Under the pieces are notes generated by a model, which made no database searches, had not been told where the DNA came from, and saw only the letters and a list, made by a program, of their open reading frames with translations. From NCBI GenBank assembly GCA_964035575.1, contig OZ037859.1:744001-808000 (forward strand): 64,000 nucleotides of DNA. The letters run 5' to 3'. Positions 33,832-45,640 of this stretch are shown one piece after another. The stretch comes from Rhynchopus sp. YZ270_cl-10. Lineage: Eukaryota > Euglenozoa > Diplonemea > Diplonemida > Diplonemidae. A program made the position numbers and the translations under genes. How positions within the stretch are numbered: the stretch's first letter is position 1; every line of letters begins with the position of its first letter.

Positions 33832-36511
33832 TTACCAGACTGCAATATTGTCAGTACGGAGTTTGTTCTCAAGCACAAAGAACTCTATCATTTGTGACGC
33901 ATGTACGTCGTAGCGGGGGACAATCAGGTATTTGCTCTTTGATGCAACGATGATGTCTTGGGCATGTGTTTTTGGGTTGTCTGTGAGCTGCGCGACAACG
34001 ACAGGGACAGAGATGTGTGCAGAGATGCCTGCCACCTCATCCTCGTTAGCGTCTGTCGAGAGGTACACCCTCTCGAGCTTGGTTTTTGCGAGAATCTTTT
34101 GGATCGCAGCGACGACGACTTCGTCAGATGGAGCGCAGTGGTCGGCTGCACTCTCCCCAAGCACCTTCGTCTTCCCCTTCAGCAGCCTGGTGTAGGAAAG
34201 CTGTGGGATCGCCTCGCTTTGCTGGCAGTCCGTGGTGTGCTTCCTGAGGACCCTCACGGCAAGCGTGTTTTCCAACCCATTGTCGCTCACAAAGGCGTCT
34301 GCGTCGTGAAGAATCTGCGGCGCAAAACGGATCCTGCTGCGCATCCTCCAGAACATAATGCTTCCGTAGAGCTCTGCTGTGCTGAATCCTTCACACGCAA
34401 GACGGAACTCCGCTGTAGATAGGTAAGATGATCAATGTATCAATGTATCAATGTATCAATGTATCAATGTATCAATGTATCAATGTATCAATGTATCAAT
34501 GTATCAATGTATCAATGTATCAATGTATCAATGTATCAATGTATCAATGTATCAATGTATCAATGTATCAATGTATCAATGTATCAATGTATCAATGTAT
34601 CAATGTATCAATGTATCAATGTATCAATGTATCAATGTATCAATGTATCAATGTATCAATGTATCAATGTATCAATGTATCAATGTATCAATGTATCAAT
34701 GTATCGCACATCAGTTGCAAAGTTTTGTACACAACCCAACCAGATTCTCTATGGAACCTAGTTGAACATAAAATGGTAGAACCCCCTAAGGGCTATAAAA
34801 ATAGGTTGGTGCCACCCATAGTGACCTAAGGGGAGTGTGCTATTGGAGTCAAATGTGTATGGAAGTTGTAAAATCAATGTGGGGAAAGAGGTGGTGGGAG
34901 GAGGGGGGCATACTTGTGGTGTCCTGAGGTTTGCACCCATAGCAAAACGTGACGAGAGGTGTGTCGAGGATCGGGGCCAGGCTATGCACCGGTGATGTAG
35001 CCGAGGATCTGAGGGGTGGGGGAAGGATGCCTCAAGGTGTGTGCTGGGTGTGCAAGTGTATACCTGAAGTGAGTAGGAAAGATGAAATCCTCTTTGGCAT
35101 TCATCGCGCAAAGGGCGTAGTCGAACAGAGTGCGGAGAATACGCGGAAGTGTTCCTTTTGTGACGTGGTTCTGGTCGTGTACACCCTTCATTACAGCTTG
35201 GGTGCCCTGCTTTTCTGTTAGAATTTAGTTTTTGTACCATGTTTTTTCGGGGAAATGCTTTGCATAGTCATGTGATTTGAAATACTGATTTTAAAAAAAG
35301 AAGAAAAAAAATATCAAAACATACTTCCCCAAGTGGGCACCTGGTACTCGCCGTTCTCCAGTTTCTGAAAAAACACCTTGTTTTTGGCAGTTTCGAGCGA
35401 CCTGTTTTTGAAGTGGTGAAGTTGAAACTTTTGGTAGTATTACGTAGGCACCAGAGGATGTGCTCCACATTTCAAAACGCCTCACTTTTTTAAAAGCTGA
35501 AGAAAGCCGGAAGCAGTCTAGGTCGCATAATACACCATATAATGCAGAACCTTCGTCTACAGAGGTGGTCGTAGTATTGACGTTTTCTTTGCATTGCAAA
35601 AACCCCTACATACCGCTCGTAGTTGTCTGTGATGTTGGTTTTCCGCTTTTTGATGTGACTGAACTCCGTCCGGTTGGGGTTCAGCCCCACGAATCTCCCT
35701 GTCAGAAGGTGTTATTTTTTTTAGCAATTTTAAAATCACCCACTTCCATTTTCCCCTCTCCAATTTGAAAAAAAAGTTGACTTGAAATACAAAGCCTTCT
35801 CGTGAACAGTGTACTGTGGTGCAAATGACCCAACCATGCAGTCCTACAATCCATTTCGTGGTTTACATCTAAAAACAACATAAACGATGCTCTCCAAATA
35901 CCTGTTGCATTCATTTTTGCGTGCCATTTGGCGACGAGGTTATCATAGAATTCTGAGTCCGCTTCTGTTGTCCTTTCAAGACCAAGGGACTCACGGAGGA
36001 GGGAGTTCTCGCGTTTGAGCTTTGTGAGGGAGTAGTCAAGGAGAACGTGCTGCATGCCACGTGTCTTTGTGAGGTGCGAGGCGTTGCCTTTGACGCCATC
36101 GCGCTTCTCGCTGAGGCTCTGGACCAGGCCTGCGTTGAGCTTGTCCTCTTCAGACCATTTGCTTTGCTGGTCTTCTTTCTGGTAGTGGCAGTCCAGCAGC
36201 TTTGAGTTCAGCTGCTGCTCCTCCGTCGTCAGCTTTGTGTTCTTCTCATGCAAAGCATGGGACCGTTGGCTCCTCTTCTGGGAACTCCCCTCATGCTCGT
36301 TCAGCTTCGTCTTGCAATCACTCAACTTCTCCCTCAACAGTTTATGCTGTAACTGCAAAGATTCGTGAGGAAGCGTCTTTGGGCGTACCTCCGTACTCGC
36401 CCCAGCCTGAAACGAGAAGTAAAACCCTGCCACAACAAACAACGCAATGCAAGCAAACATAGGCACCTGCGTGGCCTCCTCCACCCTTCCCTTTGGTCCA
36501 AAACGTGCCAT
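33832..36511 (-). CDS. Type II membrane glycosyltransferase, O-fucosyltransferase-like, six exons
   Basis: I infer exons 36511-35902, 35698-35614, 35401-35325, 35214-35064, 34981-34914 and 34412-33832. Phases match at every joint, giving 523 residues, and all five introns begin GTAT. The N-terminus has a short cytosolic part, a membrane helix (about 17-35) and a coiled-coil stem (about 45-190), the usual layout of Golgi enzymes. The catalytic region has RFVGLNPNRTE, VRVLRKHTTDC (like the HxRxxD...C region of O-fucosyltransferases) and VYLSTDANEDE (like their nucleotide-site TD block), then a C-terminal VASKSKYLIVP. I infer a GDP-fucose-type GT-B transferase; the exact family and acceptor are uncertain. 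Intron 1 holds an R5 repeat and intron 5 an 8-bp minisatellite. Confidence 0.75.
34433..34704. repeat. 8-bp minisatellite (ATCAATGT)n in an intron
   Basis: About 34 tandem units, essentially perfect. It lies inside the 501-bp intron 5 of the glycosyltransferase gene, just upstream of the last exon. Confidence 0.97.
35768..35872. repeat. Dispersed repeat R5, copy 2
   Basis: Shared with 355-482. It lies wholly in intron 1 of the glycosyltransferase gene. Confidence 0.75.
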
Positions 36512-38361
36512 TTTTGAGGGGACTTTGTGTCAAAAAAAACCAAAAAAAAACCACCCCCCTCCCCCAAGATGGGAAACGAGGGCTCCCCTGTGTCCTGAGG
36601 AATAGAGAAAATGAAAGGAGGGGAAGGAGGAAGGAAATGAAGTTAAAAAAGAAGTGGGAGGGGGGAGTGTGGTAAAGGGCGGTATAGGTTACGTTTCCCC
36701 TTTTAGAGGGGATCAGATAAAGAAGAAAATCGCATTTTATCAAATACATCTAGAGCTAGCAAATGCACGTCTTTTTTAAGGATGGCCTTTGTTTCTGCGT
36801 GGGGTGGAGGTATAGGGTTATGCACGATTTGTTTTGTCGCTGAGATGGGGAAGTAGCGGATCCCGTTGAGAAATCTAACCTCAAGACAATGTTAAAAGAG
36901 TGGGATGATATGAAGGAAAAAGAGAAGAGAAGAGAAAGCTGTGAAATGTGCTTCGCTGTGCACATACACACACACCAACATAAGAGCTTTACGCTTGAAG
37001 ATCATATAACAAAACTGACCCGATACAGCGAATTTTTTGCATCGGTTATTGGGGGAAATAATAAAAAGGGGGGGGAGGAAGAACCTTAAAAGGTCGGAAA
37101 ACGAATAAACGTCTCCTAACGGAACAGAACCACTGAAAACACTCTGTCGTCCAAATGCAGATCGTTTTCTTACACTTCAATGGGGGAAAGAAAACAGAAC
37201 GACACCTTTTTTTTACAAATGAAAAAAAGGATTAGTTATTGACCCAACGCTTATCGCACGATAGTCGAAACAAGAGAGCAGGGGGAACACAACATCTCTC
37301 TTGGCATCCCATGCTGTACCGACAGTCCTCACCCTCTCTTAGGGATTTGCATGGACGTCCTTACAGGCGATACACCATAACCCAAGGTGTGGCAGATCAG
37401 ACTAAGGCACAGAGCAAGTCTGGCCTGACTGTTGATCGCTGTTTCATACTCCGAGTGTAAATACCCTTCATAGCATGGGGAAGCCACTGGCCTGGCATTT
37501 ATATACCCTGGCCAGGGTTTGATTTGCATTTAGTAGGGGCAGGGACGTTACCTCTCCGGCCAGCGGGAGGAAATACAGACGTGAGTATGACAAGACATAG
37601 TTGGCCCTCTTCGTGAAAGAAAAGAAGGTACCAAAAAAGCAATGAAACAGAAAATAACCCCCATTAAATCGGCTGGGGTGTACAACGTTGTGGAAATCGT
37701 ATACTCAAAGTTTCAAATACAGGGTTTTTTTTTGCACATCAAAAGTAAACGCACGGAACGAATATTCAAAGGACTTACGTATCAAAAGAAACAGACCCCA
37801 AAAAATAACCCTCATACAATGCAACGAGGCTACTTCGGCCTCGCTAAGGCTGGATAAACAATACTTAGACACGGCTGAGGCGTACTCAGGAACCTCAGCC
37901 ACGCCTCAATAGTCAGTAAGACAAACATCGGAGGGGGTAAAAACCCTCCTTAGTTTTTACCCCCACCTATGTTTGTTGTCTTACTGTATATTTTTCCAGC
38001 CAGACCATTTTCCAGGTAGGCCTCGCTACATTTTTGTATGAAACCTCCTTTTTTTCACATCTCTAAAATGCGGAAAAAGTGTGAACAAAAAATATGGGAA
38101 GGGATATTTCAGTACTACGCAAAGTGACGCACGGAAACTAAGAGGGGGTGGCGCGCTGGGTTCGAGCAACATATGTGTCCACTCTAAAACACAGCCCTTT
38201 TTCTACTGTCTCATGCGCTACTTACCATTCTGCATATTCGCTGCAAACCTGCACAAAACAATACTATGAAAATACATCAAGCCTCCCCCCGTAAGTGAAG
38301 TTGATAGTGCACAAACGCCTCTGGGACGCAGGCATCGAAAAAAAGTGTTTTCAAAAAATAC

Positions 38362-38397
<36 letters not shown>

Positions 38398-39033
38398 ATA
38401 GGGATGAACCTAAGCCGTGCTCAGTTACCTAAAGAAAAGCGTAATGGGGAGTTGAAAGTGCAAACGCCCTGCGGCGGATGATCACCATATAAGTAAGGTT
38501 TGAAAGAGGGGGAGGCAGAGAGAGGTGATACGAAGCGCACCTCAACAGCAACTAAGATACCAGCCGGTTTTGTTCGTTTTTTTATTTTAAATGTAGACCA
38601 GGAAAAGAAAGCTCGGAAGAGAGTGTACAGCTGGGCTGCACACAACGTTGTTCCGAGCAAACAAAAAAAGCTGTTCGTACGTTCCCCATTTACTTTCCCA
38701 TCCAACGAAGGAAGAGTGCGAAAACTGTCAATACCAAAAAAAAAAAAACTAAAGTATTCACAGAAAAGAATGAAGAGACATGAGAACGTTGGGATGTTTT
38801 GCGATGTACATCTCTTTTTTTACTTTTTAGTTCGGCTTTTTTTTTGTGCTAAAAACACAACGCCACCATAGCAAAATGGTGGTATTTATACTCGCCAAAG
38901 CGACAAAAAAATAAAATAAAAATAAAGAAGACAGTGACACGACCCTGTACACATTCATCTTCATGAATGCATCTTCATCCCACCCACCCACCCCCACCCC
39001 AACCACCTATCAGACCACCAGCACCACGCGTTC
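36512..39033. other. Intergenic with foldback and hairpins
   Basis: No gene supported. It contains a hairpin near 36943, a less repetitive stretch at 37230-37560, the foldback at 37915-37985, G1 copies at about 38295 and 38449, and a GATGAACC hairpin at about 38401. An A-run of more than 30 bases is at 38366. Confidence 0.6.
37915..37985. repeat. Foldback of 71 bp
   Basis: AGTAAGACAAACAT and its inverse ATGTTTGTTGTCTTACT enclose a second stem (GGGGGTAAAAAC / TTTTTACCCCC). It is directly preceded by another inverted pair, GGCTGAGG / CCTCAGCC. Confidence 0.85.
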
Positions 39034-39408
39034 CTAGCAATCAGGTCTTGCCTCATCCGGAATCTCAATGAAGGCGTGATCGGTGGTACCGTTCCCTCGC
39101 TTATCCCACATCCAGTTCGGGCCGCGGTCGACCTTTGGTGCGGGTGAGACGGATATCTTCTTCTTTTTCTTCTTTTTTGTTATTTTCTTCGTTATTTTCT
39201 TCGTCTTCGTCTTCTTTTTGCGTGGCGGGGTGTACTCCGTCTCAGGTGCCACGAAGGAGCCCCATTTTTCTGGTTGCCCCATGCATTCATCAAGCTCCTT
39301 CTGTCGTCTCCTCCGTGCACAGAGACATAACAAAGCGCCAACCAACATTGCCAATGCGCTACCAATTAATATTCCGACGATAAACCCGATGACAAGCTTT
39401 TGTTTCAT
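39034..39408 (-). CDS. Small single-pass membrane protein, Lys-rich tail
   Basis: A 124-residue frame starting at ATG 39408 (MKQKLVIGF). Residues 4-30 form one hydrophobic helix (GFIVGILIGSALAMLVGAL) followed by CLCARRRR, a positive stop-transfer that places the C-terminus in the cytosol. A Lys/Thr tract (about 65-85) and an acidic end follow. The GxxxG-like glycines in the helix could support dimerisation. No family recognised. The long Lys tract comes from AAG/AAA repeats and may vary in length between strains. Confidence 0.6.
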   Translation of the reverse strand: MKQKLVIGFIVGILIGSALAMLVGALLCLCARRRRQKELDECMGQPEKWGSFVAPETEYTPPRKKKTKTKKITKKITKKKKKKKISVSPAPKVDRGPNWMWDKRGNGTTDHAFIEIPDEARPDC

Positions 39409-40286
39409 CCTTGAAAGCAATGAGATAGGGGGCGGAGAAAGAGAGAGAGAGAGAAAGGAAGTGAAAGGGTGAATGGTATCCCTCTACCTCTGCACCTCGA
39501 AATAGATCTAGTAAAAGAACAAAATATTGCTGGCGCAGACCATTATTTTTGTGTATTTTTTTCCTCTGTGAAAGATGTGTTCAGATTGGGGTAGAAAAAT
39601 AGTAGGATCGGTAAAGTTGTTTCGTTGATTGTCTATTAATCCTGTTGGAGGGATGATTGGCGACCGTACCGGTAATACTATTTCTCCTTTAAAGCAAGCT
39701 TCATAGGAATAAAAAAGGGGGCGGGGGTTGGGGTCCGATTAAAAGTGAACGTTATTGATGCAGGGCACCGACTGACCCACACTACAATTCTAGTCTCGGA
39801 TAAAAAGCACAACGTTAACCAAAGAACACTTCAGCATGTTCTGTCGCTGCTCCTCTGCACATTTGCGCACCCCCTCATCGTCTTGGTTGGTATCTAAGAA
39901 AGAGAAAAAAACCCACGGCAGCTACCACTGCCGTTTGGGGAAGCTTTCCACGCGTAAGCCGTCCGGCCATATTTTCTGTTTTTTTTTCCTCGTCCTGTTC
40001 GAATGGGTTGTTGTTGTGTTTGAAGGTATTCTGTAATAAAAAAAGTGAAGTTGATAGTGTATGCTTCTGGAACGCAATGGGCACACGTAGTGATATGTAC
40101 GGCACATCAACAACGTGTGCCTGTATTAGGCACACGTTCAGTCTACGTACGTACACAAGTACACCACAATTACACACAATCTTACCTAAGTTACTCAAGG
40201 GGGAAACGGCACACGCAAGTACTGAAAAAAGATCGGGTCTTTTGTTTGTGCGCTCAAAGCCGGGAAAACAATAGTATTTAATTACT

Positions 40287-40423
40287 ATGCAATTATTTCA
40301 CCATAATTGCTACGAGGAGGTGTTTTTTTCACGAGTGGTTAATTGCACGAGCGCAGCGAGTGCAATTAACAAAACGAGTGAAAAATACACCTCCGAGTGC
40401 AATTTTCTGTGAAATAATTGCAT
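40287..40423. repeat. Foldback with CGAGCGCAGCGAG core
   Basis: ATGCAATTATTTCAC at the left pairs with GTGAAATAATTGCAT at the right, with inner pairs GGAGGTGT/ACACCTCC and GTTAATTGCA/TGCAATTAAC. The loop CGAGCGCAGCGAG resembles the loop of the foldback at 53984-54149. Confidence 0.85.
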
Positions 40424-40559
40424 GGAATTTGATATTTAATTGCCGTAAAATTATTTCCGAAAGCCAAAATCCGTTTTCGGCAGCCTGTGCTGTCACGGTG
40501 CGCTGGTCAGAGGTCTGACCAGGTCACCTGGTCACATTTACCCAGGTACGTACCCAGTC

Positions 40560-40672
40560 ACCCAGGTACACAGGTACACAGGTACACAGGTACACAGGTA
40601 CACAGGTACACAGGTACACAGGTACACAGGTACACAGGTACACAGGTACACAGGTACACAGGTACACAGGTA
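40560..40672. repeat. 8-bp minisatellite (CAGGTACA)n
   Basis: About 13 tandem units, preceded by the CGCTGGTCAGAGG element end at 40494 and followed by repeat R6. Confidence 0.95.
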
Positions 40673-40731
40673 AGTCGTGACAGGGCAACCACAGCCAACC
40701 CGCCAGTCACTGAGAAGTGACCAGACAGTCC

Positions 40732-41030
40732 ACTTGACAAACACAAAAGTGTCCAGTCACGTGGGGCATTCATGCACTGAGGAGATAAATGATCCAACAA
40801 TTTACAAGAAAGCATTACTTAACCTACTGCTGGAAGTTGCCAGGTCGTAGTAACACACAAAGTGTGCCTCCGTTCGGGAATACCGGATATTCTAGAGACC
40901 AAAAAGGCCTCTTCCGCTGGTCAAGGTATAACCGAGTGAACGGCCCAAGACCCCCGTGGAGAAGTTAAATGTTGTAATGCTATCAAGTACAAACTGCGAC
41001 CACTGTCTTACCCTCCTCAATGCATGGTGG
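40732..41030 (+). repeat. Shared segment R6, copy 2
   Basis: See 29700-30012. Small deletions distinguish the copies (for example near CCTCTTCCGCTGG), so they are not a very recent duplication. Confidence 0.85.
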
Positions 41031-41153
41031 AAGATGTCTTTGACAACAAACCGAGCTCTGATTATCAATCGTTAGACTCAGAGGAATGCCTGCGGTACAG
41101 GTATCAAACCCGGGGTGTTCACAAAAAAAAAAGAAAAAAAATCGCGATTTTTT

Positions 41154-41248
41154 TTTTAGCCGGGTTTCCCACACAAAAAATAATTACCGTGTAATTATTT
41201 CCTATAATTACACGGTAATTATTTTTTGTGTGGGAAACCCGGCTAAAA
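41154..41248. repeat. Perfect 95-bp palindrome
   Basis: Two 45-bp arms with no mismatch, starting TTTTAGCCGGGTTTCC, around the 5-base spacer TTCCT. It can form a long hairpin or cruciform. No flanking duplication noted. Confidence 0.95.
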
Positions 41249-41754
41249 TACCTCCACTGCAATTATTTCCAGACGTCAATTATGGCATTCTTAAAACTCC
41301 GCTCCTAGAAGGATTTTGGCTTGAGGAAATAATTTTACGGCTATTAAAAGGTGAAAAAATGTGTTAAACTGAAGTACGGTTGTTGTGGTTAATTGAGTAC
41401 TCAAAGAAAACAAGCAAGCTTCTGTTTTTTTTAACCCGTTTTGTTTGCCCTGCAGCGTCCAATCTTTTTAGAATTGACAACAAGTTGTTTTATCAAAAAA
41501 AATAGGGGGGATCCTTTTTTTATACTCTGCTTTTAGTGTAGCCGCCATTCAGACAGTCTTGTTTCACTATAGTTTAGTGCTTTATCTAAAACTTAAGAAG
41601 AATAGTACCTATCAGGTAAGGAAAAGAGAAGAAAAAAAAAAAGGTTTCGTTGATTACTCAATTACCCTGTAGAAGGGGCGAATGGCAACTCTGTATCGAA
41701 GATGTTCCCTACGCTACACTTTGTAGGGATAAGAAAAGAAAAGAAAAGCTTTTT

Positions 41755-43578
41755 TTACTCCGCCGTCACCACCCCCCTTTCATGCACCACCACACTACCA
41801 TTGCTTATCAGGGTGATGTACGGCGCTTGCGTGACCTTCCCTTTTGCCCACCCGCCATTTTTTTCACCGAGCTTATGATTATATGAGGACATTGTGCTTT
41901 CGTGAGAGGCGAAGAGGGATTCCCCTTTGTTTGTTTGGTGGATTGCTGTGATGGTGTAGGTGGCGTCTATTACTTCAACGTTTGGTGTGGTGAGTGCATG
42001 CTGGAGGACCCAATTATCAAATGCCGTCCCTCCGACGACCATTTCAGGTATATTCTTCCATTTCCATATGTCCCGCGAGACTACGAAGTAGTCGATCGCA
42101 TCCTCCTGCCACTGCTTCCCCTTCAACCCTTCCACCTTCTCCTCCCAGTCCTCCCCTTCCAACTCCACAGGCTCTGTAACAACATGGTTAAACCTCCTCC
42201 CCACTATCATAAACTCACTACCCCCCCTCCTCTTTAACCACCTCTTCACTGCAAACACCGTCTCGCTCAATGCAGACGTAAACAACATGTCTCCATTAGT
42301 ATAACACAACACATCTCCCTCCTCAGACACATCTCTTGCAGAGAGAAAAAGACTTTTATAGGTGGGAACATGAATTTTGTGGTCATTAAACGGCAGCATG
42401 CTGAGAAGATGAGGATCGGAGGGGATATGCATTCCTTTAAACTCTGTTTTAATGTATTTCCGGGTAGGTGAATCATCGGTAAAGACGTACGGCGCGACAT
42501 TCGGGATTTTTTGCCAAGAGGTAAGAGATGCACGAATATTATTTGAATCATCAGGGCTCCATCTGTCCTTTGGTTTGATAGTGGAGAAGAGGATAAGCTT
42601 TGCGTCTGTTGAATACCTTCGATGTGAGAGAGTCCTCGACTTCTTTAAATACGACTCACTACAAAGACGTCCGCAATGTTTGATTTTATAAAGCTGCAAC
42701 TCCGCTGCTTGATGCTTCTCCGTTGCACCAAAGAGCTTTGCCGTATCCTTTTCAAATGCCAGATACCTCCGTATCGTTGTCTTACAAACCGGAGGAACGC
42801 ATTGCGTAAAGAGCTTTAACCCTTCTCCTTCCCCCCCATCTACCACCCCAAAATGCTCAAACGACTTTGGCTCCATTCTGTCAAATGCCGCTTTCCCATC
42901 TAACGCCGCAATAGCAAAAAAACTGCCAAATCTAGACTGCAAAGTGTACGGCGTGCTTGTATATTGACCGCCTTCTTTGCGAAGTTGGATGACCTTTTGC
43001 GCGAATTTGTCTGCCACAGTATCAATACTGACTGCAGCAAGAAAGAGCTCTGGGTGAATGCTTTCGGCAATACCGATAGCCACATTGCAGAGGGTCGCAC
43101 CGTTGCTGAAACATTCTGAAAGGGTTGTGGGCTCAATCGATGGTTCTTCGTGGGATATGGGTGGTGGTGTCTTCTTTGTCCGCACCGTCTGTGGTAACAT
43201 CTGCGGCAGCACCTTCGCGACACATTCCTTCGTAAACCACGCAACACTACCCCGAAATGCCACCTCAACAAGCCCATCCCCATCTAGACCCTCCACCCTC
43301 CCCTCCATCCCCCCATACTCCAAATAGCTTTCCTCCCAGGCAATGGCATCGCTGGTTTTGAGGGCCCTCTTTAATTTCTTTCTGCGAACCATCTGCACCC
43401 GGTCTCCTACCTTAAGGGTAATGTGGTGCGTATCCTTTGCTTGAGCTGAAGGAGGGTGTATGTGGATATGTTCTGCTTCATGATGTTGCCCATAGAACAC
43501 CAAATACATCAACAAAACAGCGCACACAGCTGCCCCCAGAACCCTAGGAGCATCAACCCCGCGTCTACTGCGAAACAT
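41755..43578 (-). CDS. Type II membrane glycosyltransferase-like protein
   Basis: A 607-residue single-exon gene. The first true ATG is at 43578 (MFRSRRGVD); further upstream the frame opens only with TTG. A membrane helix lies at about 12-30, then a His-rich stem. At about 55-125 a small β-domain (LKVGDRVQMV ... GDGLVEVAFRGSVAW) looks SH3/KOW- or Mib-like. The C-terminal domain (about 325-600) matches an uncharacterised glycosyltransferase-like family: SLTSWQKIP, YTNGDMLF (a DxD-like site in other members), MIVGRRFNHVV, IDYFVVSRD, GGTAFDNWVLQHA and VIDATYTITAIHQT. A GT-A-type transferase in the Golgi is the best inference; donor and acceptor are unknown. Confidence 0.75.
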   Translation of the reverse strand: MFRSRRGVDAPRVLGAAVCAVLLMYLVFYGQHHEAEHIHIHPPSAQAKDTHHITLKVGDRVQMVRRKKLKRALKTSDAIAWEESYLEYGGMEGRVEGLDGDGLVEVAFRGSVAWFTKECVAKVLPQMLPQTVRTKKTPPPISHEEPSIEPTTLSECFSNGATLCNVAIGIAESIHPELFLAAVSIDTVADKFAQKVIQLRKEGGQYTSTPYTLQSRFGSFFAIAALDGKAAFDRMEPKSFEHFGVVDGGEGEGLKLFTQCVPPVCKTTIRRYLAFEKDTAKLFGATEKHQAAELQLYKIKHCGRLCSESYLKKSRTLSHRRYSTDAKLILFSTIKPKDRWSPDDSNNIRASLTSWQKIPNVAPYVFTDDSPTRKYIKTEFKGMHIPSDPHLLSMLPFNDHKIHVPTYKSLFLSARDVSEEGDVLCYTNGDMLFTSALSETVFAVKRWLKRRGGSEFMIVGRRFNHVVTEPVELEGEDWEEKVEGLKGKQWQEDAIDYFVVSRDIWKWKNIPEMVVGGTAFDNWVLQHALTTPNVEVIDATYTITAIHQTNKGESLFASHESTMSSYNHKLGEKNGGWAKGKVTQAPYITLISNGSVVVHERGVVTAE

Positions 43579-43605
43579 TAATTTATTGAAATAGGTTCCC
43601 CTCAA

Positions 43606-45640
43606 AACCTATTCTCTGCTCATTTTTCTCAGTGTATTTTGTTCTTTTTTTCTCGAATTTTTCTCGATGTCCAAATCGTATTCGATACGTGTAATGCGAA
43701 ATCCGTGTTTTGTTTTCGCCTGCAGAAGGAAGTGAAGTTGGGTGTCAAAAAGAAGAGCAGTTTGAAACGTGCTAAAACACATCTCAGTCGAGCTCATGCA
43801 AAGGGTGGGACGTGGGTGTTCCGTACCATAAAGAAGCGTTTGCAAAGATGACCCTAAGCCTCTCATGATTAGTCACCTAGATGTTGACGAGCTCCTGCGT
43901 GACCTGTCTGCACCGGAAGCGAGTGGAGGTGCTTGCGATGCTGCTGAAGGAACACAAGCTGGACCTGAATGGGAGGCCCATCATATTCGTTATCGCGCAA
44001 TGAAAAAAAAGGGTCAAGCTTATTTTGCAAATCTGACCCTAAGCCCTAAGCCTCTGAATCAGAGGGTGAGAAGAGGGGAGAGAAAAGGAAGGGGGAGAAA
44101 ATTAGAGAGATCATTTAGTAATTTTTTTTGCTTACGTAGCACCCCCCAAATTGTATTACAAGAAAAATCCTTGGTGAAGTAAAAAAAGAGGTCAGGGTGC
44201 AACCTAATCCTCTTTATTGCATACGACACCCAGAATAAAGAAAGCTTGTAAGATGAATGCCTCTCGACACACATCTTATAAAACTTGGTAGAATTGATGA
44301 GGTGTGTGGTCACATCTATCAAGATTTTCAAAAAAAAAAACAGCGGGGCTTGTTAAAAGGGGGGGAGGCGGGGAGAGAAAGTAATAATTCTGACACAATG
44401 AAAATAGAAAAGTTGACGGAGGCTCTTGCGCACATATTTCAAAAAATAAAAAATAAACCCCCCCCTTCGAGAGAGAGATTTTATGTTAAAAACGGAAAAA
44501 CAGCAATAAACATCTACAGACTTATTTTGTTTCTCGGTGCATTTGCCTTTTAAAACAACGCAATTTTTGACAAAAGTTTTTGGGTAGGATTTTTTGGGGG
44601 GTGGGTAGGAATTTGTTAATTGACAACAGGTAAAACATCAGATAGTTACCCTACGTTCAGGGTAAAACATCAAAAACCAGGGGAAACTGTTCGGAGGGGA
44701 ATGAGGGGGGAAGTGAACGGTGACAGAACAGGTATGCTCTGCACTAGGAAATCAAGGATTGTCCCTCTCCCACCCACCTAAGAAGGTTTGAAAAAAAAAG
44801 GGTGCAAAAAACGTTTCTGCTGAGGTACACACAGCGAAGACAACTTTAAAAAAAAATGAAAAGTTGAAATATGAATGTGTCTCTCGCACTGCACACATAG
44901 AAAAAGAGATGTTTGAGGTGAACATAAGTTTTTTCTTTGTGTTCAGTCAATCTAAAAAGAATATGATATTATCGGTCAAAATGTGTACCCGACCGTGTAT
45001 CAATGTCATGGAAAAATAACACAGAGTAGCCACTACATCTCTGTAAATCGAGCGAATAGCGCAACGCCTCTGTTGGCGTATGCGTAATAAAAAGAAAGGT
45101 TGGACGAACGTGTCTACCACCCACGTGAACACATCTAAAAAGGAAAGTGAGATCGGACCGCTACGCAAGCAGCATCCGTCCAATAAACATATCTAAGAGA
45201 ACCTCATATGAGGCTGTAACAACGTCTCCCGTTTTATATACACCGCTATTTGTATCTAGTCCTAAAAAAACAGCATAAAAAACGTCTCCTGAGCACACCG
45301 CATAGTATCCAAACTAATTTTGAACATATGCCTGTGCCCTGACTACACAGTAAAGGGGTTCAGGTGATCCCAGTTTTGACAATAAATCGCTCTTCAAAAA
45401 ACCAAAGCAAAACCGCATCAGTACAACGTTCCGTTCCCCCAAAAAAAGACCAAAAAGGGTGACTGTACAATTATTTTTTAAAACTCGAGGGGATTCAGGG
45501 AAGGGTTGTGTCAAAAAAAAAAAAAAAAAAAAAAAAAACTAACAAAAAAGGGTAATCTAAGTGGGCAGGAACTATGTGCATTTTCCTCCATATTTTTTTT
45601 TTCTCTCCCAAAAAATCCTCCATTCTCCTTCCAGAACCTC
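43606..45640. other. Intergenic with G2 hairpins
   Basis: No gene with coding-like base use. Hairpins of the GATGA...CCTCTCG family are at 43847-43879, about 44030, 44251-44275 and about 44866. Confidence 0.55.
44251..44275 (+). repeat. G2 short hairpin, stem variant
   Basis: TAAGATG and CATCTTA pair around the GCCTCTCGA-type loop. The loop is as in other copies, but the stem is completely different from that at 14671. Confidence 0.6.

Larger units (their letters stand above)
39421..41754. other. Intergenic with several inverted-repeat elements
   Basis: No gene supported. It holds the foldback at 40287-40423, an element end at 40494, a minisatellite at 40560-40672, the R6 copy at 40732-41030 and the 95-bp palindrome at 41154-41248. 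Confidence 0.6.

Noticed and set aside
34428-34829. Long frame encoding MYQCINVS repeats
   Set aside because: It is a translation of the ATCAATGT minisatellite, open in several frames, and lies in an intron.
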